From assembly GCA_029204225.1 (NCBI GenBank), contig CM055098.1, positions 10,367,246 to 10,431,245 on the forward strand: a DNA stretch of 64,000 nucleotides, given 5' to 3'. The translations under genes and the position numbers were made by a program. This DNA is from Diphasiastrum complanatum. Its lineage: Eukaryota; Streptophyta; Lycopodiopsida; Lycopodiales; Lycopodiaceae. Position 1 is the first letter of the stretch. Every line of letters begins with the position of its first letter. This document shows, piece by piece, positions 46,669-57,120 of the stretch. Under the pieces are notes generated by a model. It was not told where the DNA came from, made no database searches, and saw nothing but the letters and a program-made list of their open reading frames with translations.

Positions 46669-47880
46669 ATGGCAAACATCAATGAGGCAATTTTGGGCGA
46701 TGCAAGCAAACTTGATGGGGCTTCTAACTACAACATCTGGAAATTCAAAATGAAGAGCATTTTGATGGAAAAAGAGTTGTGGGAAATCATGGCAAGTATT
46801 GAACTCCGACCAAATACCACTCCATGTGACATAAGGGCCTTTGATAAAAAGGCACAGAGAGCATTATCCTTGATCAATCTTTCAATGAAAGACCATGTGA
46901 TCACTCACATAGGTGATGCCACGACGGCTAGGGGAGCTTGGGAAGCTCTTATAATGCAATTTCAAACTTGCAATCCAGCTCGAACCATGTTCTTGAAGTC
47001 AAGATTGAACACAGTAAGGATGGAAGAAAATGAATTAGTGGGATCCTTCTTCACCAGGATAAAAGAGCTGAGAGATCAACTTGTGGCAATTGGAGAACCA
47101 ATCAGAGATATTGAATTGGTACATACCACAATGAGCGGTGTCTCGAAAGGGCTACAGATGTTTGTGAGCGGCATTGCTTCGAGGGAGACTGAAGATGATG
47201 GAGAAGATGATGAGACAAGTGTTTTCTCATTGGCATTGGCATCCCAAGTTGATGATGGTGCCAGATGGTTCATAGAGTCAGGCGCCACAAGGCATATGAC
47301 CGGAAAACATGATTGCTTTGAAAAATTCTCACCAATCCATTATGGGGATAAGGTCACTCAAGCCAATGGAGAGGAACGCCAGATACAGGGTGTGGGCAAT
47401 GTACCTGTGCAATTTCCTGATGGCAAAATTAAAAATATTCCTAATGTACTTTACGTTCCTGTACTCAAAAAGAGTTTGCTTTCTGTTGGTGTAATGGCAA
47501 ATCAACATCTTAAAGTTGAATTTGTCAAGGATGGATGCCTTATGAAGGATACGAACCATAACCACAAAGTGGTGGCGAAGGGTTATAGAGATAGTAACTG
47601 TGGCCTTTATAGATTGGATGCTGCAAAACCAGGTGAATATGGTTTGGCCATCTCAACAGCATCTCAATCCGAGTTATGGCACAAAAGACTTGGTCATTTG
47701 AACTATGGAAGCTTGAGATTGATGGCGAAGCTGAAGATGGTAACAAGGTTACCAGCATTGCAGGATGATCACCATGCAATATGTGAAGGATGCATCATGG
47801 AAAAGCATCACAGAGAAACATTCAAGAAAGGTGGAGCTGTAAGAGCTAAGAAATTCCCAGCGACCTGTGCGGTCCAATGA
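46669..47880 (+). CDS. Copia-f gag-protease ORF lacking the CCHC knuckle
   Basis: The 403-aa frame opens [17 protein letters not shown] and shows gag features: [32 protein letters not shown] and [20 protein letters not shown]. It then passes from [16 protein letters not shown] straight into protease, so the nucleocapsid zinc knuckle normally between them is missing. Protease reads [13 protein letters not shown]: the catalytic Asp of DSGAT is Glu. The pre-integrase finger follows ([24 protein letters not shown]) before a stop at 47878. Both changes predict loss of function in this copy. Confidence 0.88.
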   Translation: MANINEAILGDASKLDGASNYNIWKFKMKSILMEKELWEIMASIELRPNTTPCDIRAFDKKAQRALSLINLSMKDHVITHIGDATTARGAWEALIMQFQTCNPARTMFLKSRLNTVRMEENELVGSFFTRIKELRDQLVAIGEPIRDIELVHTTMSGVSKGLQMFVSGIASRETEDDGEDDETSVFSLALASQVDDGARWFIESGATRHMTGKHDCFEKFSPIHYGDKVTQANGEERQIQGVGNVPVQFPDGKIKNIPNVLYVPVLKKSLLSVGVMANQHLKVEFVKDGCLMKDTNHNHKVVAKGYRDSNCGLYRLDAAKPGEYGLAISTASQSELWHKRLGHLNYGSLRLMAKLKMVTRLPALQDDHHAICEGCIMEKHHRETFKKGGAVRAKKFPATCAVQ

Positions 47881-48625
47881 AGACCATGTCATTGGGAAAA
47901 TCATATTATTTTATGACTTTCATAGATCATTACTCAAGAAGGACATGGATTTATTTCTTGAAGAAGAAATCTGACGTTTTTGCTCGCTTCAAGGAGTTCA
48001 AAACTTTGGTAGAGAACCAACTAGAGGCACGCATAAAAGTGCTAAGATCTGATAGAGGGGGTGAATATAAATCTGATGATTTTGAAGACTTTTGCAAAGA
48101 GCATGGCATTAAAAGACAATTCACATAGTCACACACGCCGCATAATAATGGTGTAGTTGAACGAAAAAAACAAAACTATTATTGAGAGTGCACGCTCCAT
48201 GATGAAGCAAATGGGCTTGACCGATTCACTTTGGTCGGAAGCGTGCAGTGCGGCAACGTTCTTGCAAAATAGGAGCCCTATATTTGCGGTTCCAAATGTA
48301 ACTCCTGAAAAAGCATTTACTGGAATAAAGCCAAAAATTGACAAATTTCATGTCATTGGATATAAGGCCTATGTACATATGCCAAAGGAGGAGCGAAAGA
48401 AACTTGATGCCAAAGCAATCAAGTGTATCTTCGTCAGTTATGATGAAAGAACAAAAGCTTACAGGTTTTTTGATCTTGTAATGAACAAGATTCACATTAG
48501 CAAAGATGTGATCTTTGATGAAACGCATAGGTATGAAGATGAAGACCATGCAAAAGGTGAAAGCATCAAGAGACTTCCCACAATACTGGAGGAAGAAAAT
48601 GATGAAGATGCTCCACAAAATGATG
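47877..48625 (+). pseudogene. Copia-f integrase, interrupted
   Basis: The core reads [33 protein letters not shown] and, after an in-frame TAG and an A-run frameshift at about 48128-48170, SHTPHNNGVVERKNKT. The tail has VIGYKAYVHMPKEERKKLDA, KAYRFFDLV and KDVIFDETHR. At 48625 the linker EENDEDAPQND is split by copia-g; the reading resumes at 54113 as HEDEIREGEYERTPP. Confidence 0.87.
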
Positions 48626-49279
48626 TGTGAAGGATTTCAGATCATTCAACATCCAATCCATGTCCCAAATCTTTGGTTACAATAAGGAGCAAACCAACAA
48701 TCCTGCCAATGTAGAAAAATCAGCATCTACACACAATTTGAGATGCAAACACTAATAGAACTTGATCAAACTTGAATGAAATGATTATGTACTATTGATG
48801 TCCGTACAAAACCAGCAAGCTACTGTATTTCACATTTGTGGAACCGCAAATAGCAATAAATGATCATTCTACACATAGAATTGCAAGATAACACCAAGAT
48901 AGTGCACCAATGAGTAGTAGAACCCAAAGAGAACCATATATAATGATGAAATGAGAGAGATAAGAGAGAAGATGTGTCTCTCCACGAGTTACATCCTTTT
49001 ATAGAGTTTCCAAACCCTATTTGGCCATTTGGCTTTCCCTCCAAAATGTAAAACCTACTATTTTTGGGTCTAGATTCAATGTACCCAAAGTTCAAATTTG
49101 AATCTCTCTCAAACTCGACTACCAACTTTCCCACACTTTCCAAAAGTGTTTATTGAATGTATTTTAAACTAATATAACTTCAAAAAGTTTATCTCTAAGT
49201 CTAAAATGAGTTTTGGCCTCTTATTGACAATTTACCAAAATGTGACTAAACTAGACTAAACTAGTTGAAATCTCTCACA
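48626..49279 (-). repeat. 3' LTR of copia-g (element orientation)
   Basis: 654 bp with TG...CA ends on both strands (plus strand TGTGAAGG...CTCTCACA). The purine tract GAAGAGGGAG (minus strand, 49289-49280) sits directly upstream in element orientation. Confidence 0.93.
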
Positions 49280-49717
49280 CTCCCTCTTCAACTAGTTTTG
49301 GCATAGTTTTGACAATAGAACTTTGATCCAACTTTAGAATGATCTCCATCCTAAGTATAGATCTCCTTTCTAAGATTCTAAAGTATCTTTCATAATTGAT
49401 ATAGAGAATAGTGTCCAAATTGGATGCTTCACTATTTCTTACATCAATTTTACATATCAAGATATAACTAGAACATGAAGAACCAAATAGAATGTGAATG
49501 AATAATGATTCCTCCATGTTTCAAACTTTGAACTCTCTGGAAAATTATAGCAACCAAACAATAAATGTGAGTGATGACCATTTTCTTGCTTTTCTCCTCC
49601 AACTTTGTCCTTTGTTGCCTTGTATCCACCATGATACTCCATGAATGAGCCTCTATCTCCATCTTGCCACAAGAAACCATCAAACCTTGGAAATCCATGA
49701 GTAGGTGAGTACATACA
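49280..49717. other. Copia-g 3' untranslated part
   Basis: Lies between the end of the second ORF and the 3' LTR on the minus strand. Short open frames are present but no domain was recognised. Confidence 0.5.
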
Positions 49718-51142
49718 TTATGCAAATCTAGCACCACATGACTCCATAAACCAAGTAGTTTGCACTAGTCCATCTTCAAGGTCTACTTGACACAAGAAAA
49801 TGACCATGAATTCACCAAAAATTGACAATCTCCAAGTATTGGCACCAAGTAGTTCAACACTTGAGAGCTTAGCCATGGATGAGTGACATAATGAACCTTC
49901 AATAACTTCATTTCCATCAGCAAAACCAGCCAAGAATGCTAGTACAACTCCAACAATAAGATATTGCAAGACAATGTAGCTAGTTTGTCCATATCTTGAC
50001 AATTTGCACACATCCACATGAAATAGCTCAAACATGAGATAGAACAAGTAAAGTAAACTTGAACAACACTTCCTTGCTGCTCCTTTGACCTTACTTGAGT
50101 CTTCAATAAGCTGCAAAAACAGATCCATAACATCTTTGCCAAAAAACCTTCCTTTGATGCTCTTGACTAGCTCCAAATTGCCACCTTTCCTTTTGTGTTG
50201 TTGAAGCCCTTTGAGACCAACCTCTTGATATTCCTCTTGATCATCAAAGTCATTAAACAAACTTGGTTTTCTAGGTCCATTACTTGCTTTTCCAGTATGA
50301 AAAACATGAGAACCAATATCCACTTGCATAGCATCATCTACACAAGAAAATTCTTCAAAACATGTGAATAAAGCAAAGTGAGTCGCTTCCACTTGCTTAC
50401 CTTTCTCTTGATCATCAAAGATATCAAAGATATGAATATCTTTAGACCTGAACCTCTGGAAATACTCCCTCTCAAACATATGATCTAGATTCAACAAGAT
50501 CTCATCAATGCTTGATCTCGATCTCCCACAAAGGTTAGTGAAAACAATGTCACCAATGTCACCATCATAAATCAAAAGATAGATTCCAAACTTTTCATCC
50601 AACATGAAGTAGAGTAGGTGAAGATGAGTATCAAACCTAATAAATCCAGCCTTCTTGAGTCCATAACAAACCTCAATAAGCTCACCAATGAGATCTCCCT
50701 TGTCTTGAAGAAATTGCCTCTCGATTTGCTCCATGTAGTCTTCTCCAACCAACCTTTTGCCATCTCGATCATGAGTGATCGATTCACAATCATAGAATCC
50801 TTTGAGTTGATGAAGAGATGTGAGATCCATGCCTTGGATCTTCCCAAGAACCAATCTTCCATTGCTCTTTCCTTCATAAGACTCCCTCTTAATGATTGCA
50901 TCATAAGAAGTAGAAACCTCAAAAACATTAGAAGCCATGAAAAATATGATTAGTACCTTCAACATAAGGATGATTGAAGTACTCTCTTTTTTCAAACAAG
51001 AACTTCTACTCAATGTTTTAGGTAATGACTCACATGATAATGATTCCTCCTCACTATCATTCACAATGACATCATTCAAAGTACATCCTACTTTGAACTC
51101 TTCACATACTTCTCTTCTTCTTGACTTGTGACTATCTCCCAC
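49718..51142 (-). CDS. Copia-g second ORF, 474 aa, scrambled RT-like
   Basis: This long uninterrupted frame starts within the end of the gag-protease frame (55-nt overlap, different phase). Some parts recall copia RT: YMEQIERQFLQDKGDLIGEL then IEVCYGLKKAGFIRFDTH (family YMxQPEGF, LYGLKQAxxxW) and DEKFGIYLLIYDGDIGDIVF, where the family has LLVYVDDI. The YVDD catalytic motif is therefore absent, and the surrounding order is only partly kept. Residues 45-75 and about 400-420 are hydrophobic. I know no family for the remainder (acidic FDDQEE segments, Cys-rich patch). It may be a drifting pol remnant or a repurposed frame. Expression is unknown. Confidence 0.6.
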   Translation of the reverse strand: MGDSHKSRRREVCEEFKVGCTLNDVIVNDSEEESLSCESLPKTLSRSSCLKKESTSIILMLKVLIIFFMASNVFEVSTSYDAIIKRESYEGKSNGRLVLGKIQGMDLTSLHQLKGFYDCESITHDRDGKRLVGEDYMEQIERQFLQDKGDLIGELIEVCYGLKKAGFIRFDTHLHLLYFMLDEKFGIYLLIYDGDIGDIVFTNLCGRSRSSIDEILLNLDHMFEREYFQRFRSKDIHIFDIFDDQEKGKQVEATHFALFTCFEEFSCVDDAMQVDIGSHVFHTGKASNGPRKPSLFNDFDDQEEYQEVGLKGLQQHKRKGGNLELVKSIKGRFFGKDVMDLFLQLIEDSSKVKGAARKCCSSLLYLFYLMFELFHVDVCKLSRYGQTSYIVLQYLIVGVVLAFLAGFADGNEVIEGSLCHSSMAKLSSVELLGANTWRLSIFGEFMVIFLCQVDLEDGLVQTTWFMESCGARFA

Positions 51143-52905
51143 ACCAAGTCTCTTGATAGAACCATTTGATCTACTCTCTTTATGAATACATGTGACTTAA
51201 CTTGCTGGAAAAATGACTTTCTTGGACTCATCACAAAAGAATGTAGAAGAACCACCTCCTTCATGCATGCACCTAGCAACATCCTTTTCCATATGATCAA
51301 AGAAATCATTAACAACAATCTTTTCCAAGGAAGAACCTTCACCTCCATTGATGAAGTTAGCTCTTTCCTTACCTTTGCATGCTTGCACTTGCCATGAAGA
51401 ACCTTTGAAACACCATCATTATCCTCAAGACTAGCCAAGTTAGCACAAAGATGAACATCTCCAAGAAGCATATTAGATCTTGACCTAGATCTAGCATAAG
51501 GAAGCTTTTTAGACTTTGCATAAGATCCACCAATCTTATTGATGCTAAAAGGTAACTTTGGAAAGTTGAGACCAATCTCCTTTTCCATTCCATCCTTTTT
51601 GTTAGCCATAACAAAAGCATCAAGCTTGAAAAGTCTACCTTGTTTATTGCCTCTAGCAACCAAGATTTCTTCCTTTGTAATGAAGCAAACATCACCACCA
51701 AACTTTACCATGTATTCTTTCTCTATCATTTGACCAACACTTAGCAAATTCTTTGAAAGTGAAGGAATGTAAAGAGCACCATCAAGTCTTGCTTTCCTAT
51801 TAGTAGAGAGACAAATAGGAATTGAACCAATACCTTCAATCACACACTCACCACCATTGGCCATGTGAATTGCTTTCTTAGCTCCATCATAAGTGACCAA
51901 AGAAGTAAAGAACTCCTTGTGACTAGTCATGTGTGAGCTAGCTCCACTATCAATCCACCATGAATCTTTGTCACCTTCACTTGATATTGGACTTGAAGAA
52001 CACATAAAAAGAGAATCACCACCACCTACATCCTCATCATTAGTAATAAAGTTGATTTTCCTGCTACCTTCATCTCTTTGCTTCTTCAAACATTCATTAG
52101 CAAAATGCCCTTTGATTCCACAATAAAAGCATTTCAGCTTATACTTATCTTTCTTTTTGCCAAAAGAAGAAGTCTCACCTTGATCTTTCTCTTTAGACCA
52201 CTTGCCTTTGCCTTTGCCCTTGAACTTGCCTTTGATGAACATAGCATCCTCTTCATAATGAGATGTTGATGTAGATCCACCTCCTCTTGATTGAAGCCTA
52301 TACTCCTCATTCACCAAGATCTCTTGCAAATCCACAATACTTGGCAAAGCCTTTTGAATAGCAAAACTTTGAACAAGATTAGCATGATCATCCAACAAGC
52401 CATTAAGTATAACTTGAACAAGTTCTACCTCCTTAATGCTTTCATCAATGCATGCTAACTCATCATTGAATGCTTTAACCCTCAAAACAAAAGCATGAGT
52501 ACTCTCTTCTTTCTTTTGCAAACTTTGAAAGATTTGCCTCCTAAGAGTAAGCACTCTTGATGTAGACTTGGACTCATAAAGCTTCTTCAAAGCTTCCCAA
52601 GCCTCCAAAGATGATGTGCACTTACCAACTTCCTTGAGAAGTTCATTGTTAACATTCATCTTAATCATGTGTAGAGCTTTCTTTGCTCTCTTGTCATACC
52701 TCACTTGATCTTGAGGTGCTTGAGGTCTCTCCTCCACACCTGCAACAATCTCCATCAACTCATTCATCTCCAATAAGGACTCCATCCTCACCTTCCAAGT
52801 AGAATAGTTGATTGAGGTAAGCCTATCATTGCTCTCCAACATAAATCCACAATTGTAGCCATGTTGAAGTGACCTGATCTTCTCTTTCAACCTGTTCCAA
52901 TGCAC
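51088..52905 (-). CDS. Copia-g gag-nucleocapsid-protease ORF
   Basis: The 605-codon frame opens upstream of the expected start. Alignment with copia-e suggests translation from the Met at codon 22 (about 52842, MLESNDRLTS), because the ATG further upstream is out of frame here. It encodes UBN2-type gag (TSSLEAWEALKKLYESKSTS, VELVQVILNGLLDDHANLVQ), an intact CCHC knuckle (CFYCGIKGHFANEC) and protease with WWIDSGASSHMT (catalytic DSGAS). Past protease the pre-integrase region is curtailed: KKLPYARSRSRSNMLL survives, but the HHCC finger and the DDE core are absent. The last 150 residues are of unknown type. Gag and protease look functional. Confidence 0.87.
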   Translation of the reverse strand: MHWNRLKEKIRSLQHGYNCGFMLESNDRLTSINYSTWKVRMESLLEMNELMEIVAGVEERPQAPQDQVRYDKRAKKALHMIKMNVNNELLKEVGKCTSSLEAWEALKKLYESKSTSRVLTLRRQIFQSLQKKEESTHAFVLRVKAFNDELACIDESIKEVELVQVILNGLLDDHANLVQSFAIQKALPSIVDLQEILVNEEYRLQSRGGGSTSTSHYEEDAMFIKGKFKGKGKGKWSKEKDQGETSSFGKKKDKYKLKCFYCGIKGHFANECLKKQRDEGSRKINFITNDEDVGGGDSLFMCSSSPISSEGDKDSWWIDSGASSHMTSHKEFFTSLVTYDGAKKAIHMANGGECVIEGIGSIPICLSTNRKARLDGALYIPSLSKNLLSVGQMIEKEYMVKFGGDVCFITKEEILVARGNKQGRLFKLDAFVMANKKDGMEKEIGLNFPKLPFSINKIGGSYAKSKKLPYARSRSRSNMLLGDVHLCANLASLEDNDGVSKVLHGKCKHAKVRKELTSSMEVKVLPWKRLLLMISLIIWKRMLLGACMKEVVLLHSFVMSPRKSFFQQVKSHVFIKRVDQMVLSRDLVWEIVTSQEEEKYVKSSK

Positions 52906-53441
52906 AAGGCACTCTCTTGAATGTCAAAAAATGAACTCAAGAAGAAATCACAAGGATATGGAACCTCTCAAATCTCTTCTAGCACTTCTAACTAGAAAAT
53001 CAACACATAGAATAGTGAAATCTTGACCAACCTATGATCTATCCTCAGTCTAATGATTCTTGCCACTTCCTAAGATTGAAACACACTCAAATGAAGTTCA
53101 TTAACCTCACAAATTAGAAATCCAATCAAAATTAGGGTTTTGACAAAATCACAAAAAATTGAATATCTCAAATTCTACATGCAATTTTTAGAAACTTGGT
53201 ATATCTTCTTGTAGACTCCAATGAGACCTTCCTAATGCACCAAAAATCATCTAATTCCAGTAAACCAAGTGTGAAATCGGAATTTATCAAGTATATAACC
53301 CTATATTGAGTTTTGACCTACAAAAGATCAATTCTACACATGCAAAAATGCTGAATTTTGAGTAGAAATCAATCTAGCATTGGTAACTCCTCCAAATCCT
53401 TGCTAAAGATGGCTGATCCTTTCATAACCTAAAACACAAGA

Positions 53442-53453
53442 GCTCTGATAGCA
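53442..53453 (-). other. PBS of copia-g (one mismatch)
   Basis: The minus strand reads TGCTATCAGAGC, one base off the canonical TGGTATCAGAGC, immediately inside the 5' LTR. Confidence 0.85.
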
Positions 53454-54107
53454 TGTGAAGGATTTTAGATCATTCAAGATCCAATCCATGTCCCAAATCT
53501 TTGGTTACAATAAGGAGCAAACCAACAATCCTGCCAATGTAGAAAAATCAGCATCTACACACAATTTGAGATGCAAACACTAATAGAACTTGATCAAACT
53601 TGAATGAAATGATTATGTACTGTTGATGTCCGTACAAAACCAGCAAGCTACTGTATTTCACACGTGTGGAATCGCAAATAGCAATAAATGATCATTCTAC
53701 ACATAGAATTGCAAGATAACACCAAGATAGTGCACCAATGAGTAGTAGAACCCAAAGAGAACCATATATAATGATGAAATGAGAGAGATAAGAGAGAAGA
53801 TGTGTCTCTCCACGAGTTACATCGTTTTATAGAGTTTCCAAACCCTATTTGGCCATTTGGCTTTCCCTCCAAAATGTAAACCCTACTATTTTTGGGTCTA
53901 GATTCAATGTACCCAAAGTTCAAATTTGAATCTCTCTCAAACTCGACTGCCAACTTTCCCACACTTTCCAAAAGTGTCTATTGAATGTATTTTAAACTAA
54001 TATAACTTCAAAAAGTTTATCTCTAAGTCTAAAATGAGTTTTGGCCTCTTATTGACAATTTACCAAAATGTGACTAAACTAGACTAAACTAGTTGAAATC
54101 TCTCACA
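53454..54107 (-). repeat. 5' LTR of copia-g (element orientation)
   Basis: 654 bp, the same length as its partner. Ten substitutions distinguish them (for example CACATTTGTG versus CACACGTGTG and ACATCCTTTT versus ACATCGTTTT). Confidence 0.93.
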
Positions 54108-54112
54108 TGATG

Positions 54113-55157
54113 CACGTGAGGACGAAATTCGAGAGGGCGAATATGAAAGAACACCACCTATTCAAGAGCCTAAGGGGAGGTACTTGCCAATAGGAGCAAT
54201 GAAGGAGAAACCGGTTGGAAGTAAGAGACATTACTTGGACACTCCTTGGGATACGTACTCTCCATGTAGTGTATCACCTGAATCTAAGATACCAAAATGG
54301 TATGAAAAGATCATGAAGGACGCAAAGCTAAATCAAACAGGATCTAGCACACAAAGTGAAGTGAGAAGATCAACACGGGAAGGAAGTCTCCCGATCGTTA
54401 TCATGTGAACTATGCCCTAATGACTGACATTTTGAAGTGTCGAGAGCCATCAACCTTTGATGAGGCAAAAGATCACAAAGAGTGGAAAAGGGCAATGGAA
54501 GAAGAGATAGAATCCATCCAAAGACATGATACATGGGAGTTAGTTGATCTACCACTTGGAAAGAAACCCATTGATAACAAATGGGTGTTTAGAACAAAGT
54601 TTCATGCGGATGGCACAATAGCAAAGTATAAGGCACGCCTAGTAGTGAAGGGTTATGAGCAAAGCAAAGGAATTGACTATGAAGAAACATTAGCTCCAGT
54701 GGCTAAGTGGACTATGCTATGCCTTATCATTGCCTTAGCATCTCATTTTGGGTGGAAAATCCATCAAATGGATGTGAAGTCTACTTTTTTGAATGGTGAC
54801 TTAGAAGAAGAAGTTTACATGGTCCAACCGCAGGGCTTTATGGCAAAAGGGCAAGAACAAAAAGTATGTAAACTACGCAAAGCTCTTTATGGCCTTAAAC
54901 AAGCGCCACGCGCATGGTATGGACGCTTTGACAGTTACTTTCTTTCACATGGATTTGTAAGAACAAATTCAAATCCAAATCTTTATGTTCTTATAAATGA
55001 TGACAGCATTGCCTTGATTGTACTTTACGTTGATGATATCATTATCACTGGCAATGATGAGAACCTTACTCGTTCTATCAAAGCCAACTTGTGCAAGCAA
55101 TTTGAGATGGCACATTTAGATCTTATGCACTATTGCTTGGGTGTCGAAGTATGGTAA
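54113..55157 (+). pseudogene. Copia-f reverse transcriptase
   Basis: Past the linker, an open 250-codon frame (54405-55157) carries DTWELVDLPLGKKPIDNKW, YKARLVVKGYEQSKGIDYEE, HQMDVKSTFLNGDLEEEVYM, LRKALYGLKQAPRAWYGRF and the intact active-site LIVLYVDDIIITGND. It ends in GVEVW then TAA, and the same frame reopens 49 bp later. The catalytic motifs are intact, but the linker upstream contains a frameshift. Confidence 0.88.
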
Positions 55158-55962
55158 ACTAGCAGTGATATCAGGTTATGTCAACACAAGTATGTAGGAG
55201 AGATATTGGAGAGATTTCACATGACAGAGTGCAAACCTTCCATCACCCCTTGCGAAGCTGGTAAGAAATTTTCTTGTATTGATGATAGTGCACATGTTGA
55301 TACTACACTATTTCGTCAGCTAGTTGGAAGTTTAATATATCTTACAACTATACATCCTGATATCTACTATGCTGTAAGTTTGATTAGCCAATTCATGTCA
55401 TCACCCACTTTGAACCATTGGAAAGCTGCAAAAAGGACTTTGAGATATGTAAAAGGTACACCAAACCTTGGTCTAGTCTACAAAAGACAAAGTGTTTTAC
55501 CTAAGTTGCAAGGTTATGTTGACGCTGATTGGGCTGGAAGTATAGATGATAGAAAGTCAACAACAGGTTATACCTTCAATTTTGGTAGTGGCTATTTTTC
55601 ATGGTCTAGCAAGAAGCAAGTTCTTCCACAAAAGCTGAATATAAAGCATTGAGTTCTGCTACCTAGGAAGCTATTTGGCTACGTAAGTTGTTATGTGAGA
55701 TTGGCATAAAACAGGAAAATCCCACTGTTATTTTCTGTGACAGTCAAAGCAGAATACAATTGGCTAAAATCCAATCTTTCACGCAAGGACAAAACATATT
55801 GAAGTAAAATATCACTTTGTGCGTGAAAAATTACAATATGAAGACATTGGTATTGTACATTGTTCTACATTGTTACAAGTTGCTGATATATTTACAAAAC
55901 CTTTGAGTAAAGAAAAGTTTGAAACTTTTAGAGCTAAACTTGGCTTAAACCAAGTTATGTAA
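55158..55962 (+). pseudogene. Copia-f connection/RNase H domain
   Basis: The block 55206-55652 reads RQLVGSLIYLTTIHPDIYYA, LNHWKAAKRTLRYVKGT and LQGYVDADWAGSIDDRKSTT, the copia RNase H entry. Shifted frames after 55650 retain STKAEYKALS, VIFCDSQS and HCSTLLQVADIFTKPLSKEK, ending at a stop near 55962. One or more frameshifts are needed to read it. Confidence 0.85.
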
Positions 55963-56063
55963 AAAAAAAAAAAACTTTCACTTGTAATGCTATCATGGAG
56001 GTATGTTCCATGAATAGAGTATACTCTAAAATGAAAAGTGACGTTGATCATTGAGGGAGAGAG

Positions 56064-56312
56064 TTAAAATAGCAATGATCGACTTATACAGTGCTTTCCT
56101 ATTTCGACGGCACCACGTGTGCTTAGTTCTAGAGTTATCGGGCCATCTTTCTTTTACGAGCCCTTTGAGTGTTTTTAAAGAACTCATCTTTGTACTTACC
56201 AGTAGTTCTTGAATATACAGTTTGAAGAGAGTAATTTTGTATTCTTGTTGCACTTGACGTTGTGTTGTGGTGATTGATGCAGTCAGGTGCTTTCAATTGT
56301 GTTTTCTTAACT
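56064..56312 (+). repeat. 3' LTR of copia-f
   Basis: It begins just after the purine tract GAGGGAGAGAG (56053-56063) and runs about 249 bp to ...TTTTCTTAACT. Its last 126 bp match the 5' LTR. The start lacks the canonical TG and may be mutated. Confidence 0.75.
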
Positions 56313-57120
56313 TAGTCGATCTTGTAATCCATGCCAGAGATATGGTAAACCAACCAAATCTATGAATTGGCCGTTGACGGCAATCATTCCACTTGCACCA
56401 TTTGAAAAGTTGGGGATTGACTTTGTTGGTTCAATAAAGTCAATAACTCGACACACTAAATGTTGAGTTATATTGGTTGCAACGGATTATGCAACGAAGA
56501 ATGTTGAAGCGGAAGCAACAAAACAAAACGATGCGAAAACTGTCGCTTCTTTTCTATTCAAATCTATAATGACACGATCCGACTACTGACAACATATTTT
56601 ATCTTGAATAAGATCATTGTTGCACATGCTACATACTGGGATCAGAAGTTACCCTCAGTGCTCTGGGCATATAGTAATACGGAGAAAATCACAACGAAAG
56701 AGACTCCTTACTTTCTTACATATGGTATGCATCCAATTTTGCCGATTGAATTCGAGGTGCCAACTTTTCGTATACAAGCACAACAAACAGAAATAGGTTG
56801 TATGAATGAAAGGTTGCTGACTATTGAAGAACTATTCGAATATCGAAACAATTTGAAGGATGCTACAAAGAAAATCCAGGACGAGCGACAAACAAAAGAA
56901 TGATACTCATATCAGGATTGTTGATCTTAAGGCGAATGATTATGCTTTGATCTACGACAATCGTCATCAGAAATCTCCTAGAAAGCTTCATATGAGGTGG
57001 ATGGTACCCTACAAGGTCATTGAAGTATTTGAAAATGGTTCTTTCCAAATTCAGTCATTGGACGATGACTTATTGCCAACGTGTATTAACGGTTCCAGAC
57101 TGAAGAAATATTGTCTCTAA
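56313..57120 (+). pseudogene. Gypsy-b: Ty3/gypsy integrase relic
   Basis: It begins at the copia-f LTR end, inside a gypsy integrase. PFEKLGIDFVGSIKS and VILVATDYATKNVEAEA give the first catalytic region, with a stop near 56463. A segment is deleted near 56590. Then KLPSVLWAYSNTEKITTKET, TPYFLTYGMHPILPIEFEVP and, after a frameshift near 56900, LHMRWMVPYKVIEVFENGSF and INGSRLKKYCL close the integrase tail. It resembles gypsy-a in tail sequence and belongs to the same broad lineage. It is inactive. Confidence 0.85.

Larger units (their letters stand above)
48626..54107 (-). mobile_element. Copia-g: young minus-strand LTR element nested in copia-f
   Basis: A 5482-bp insertion with two 654-bp direct LTRs, a 5-bp target duplication (TGATG at 48621-48625 and 54108-54112), PBS and purine tract. 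I count 10 mismatches and no indels between the LTRs (98.5% identity). It encodes a 605-codon gag-protease-type frame and an overlapping 474-codon frame with disordered RT-like pieces. No proper integrase or YVDD polymerase was found, so it probably moved using proteins from another copia element. Confidence 0.93.
45274..56312 (+). mobile_element. Copia-f: plus-strand Ty1/copia element split by copia-g
   Basis: After removing the 5482-bp copia-g insert and one 5-bp duplication, the order is partial 5' LTR, PBS, long leader, gag, protease, integrase, RT, RNase H, purine tract and 3' LTR. The 5' LTR lacks roughly its first half. Several frameshifts and stops make it inactive. The right LTR abuts gypsy-b integrase sequence. 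Confidence 0.88.
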
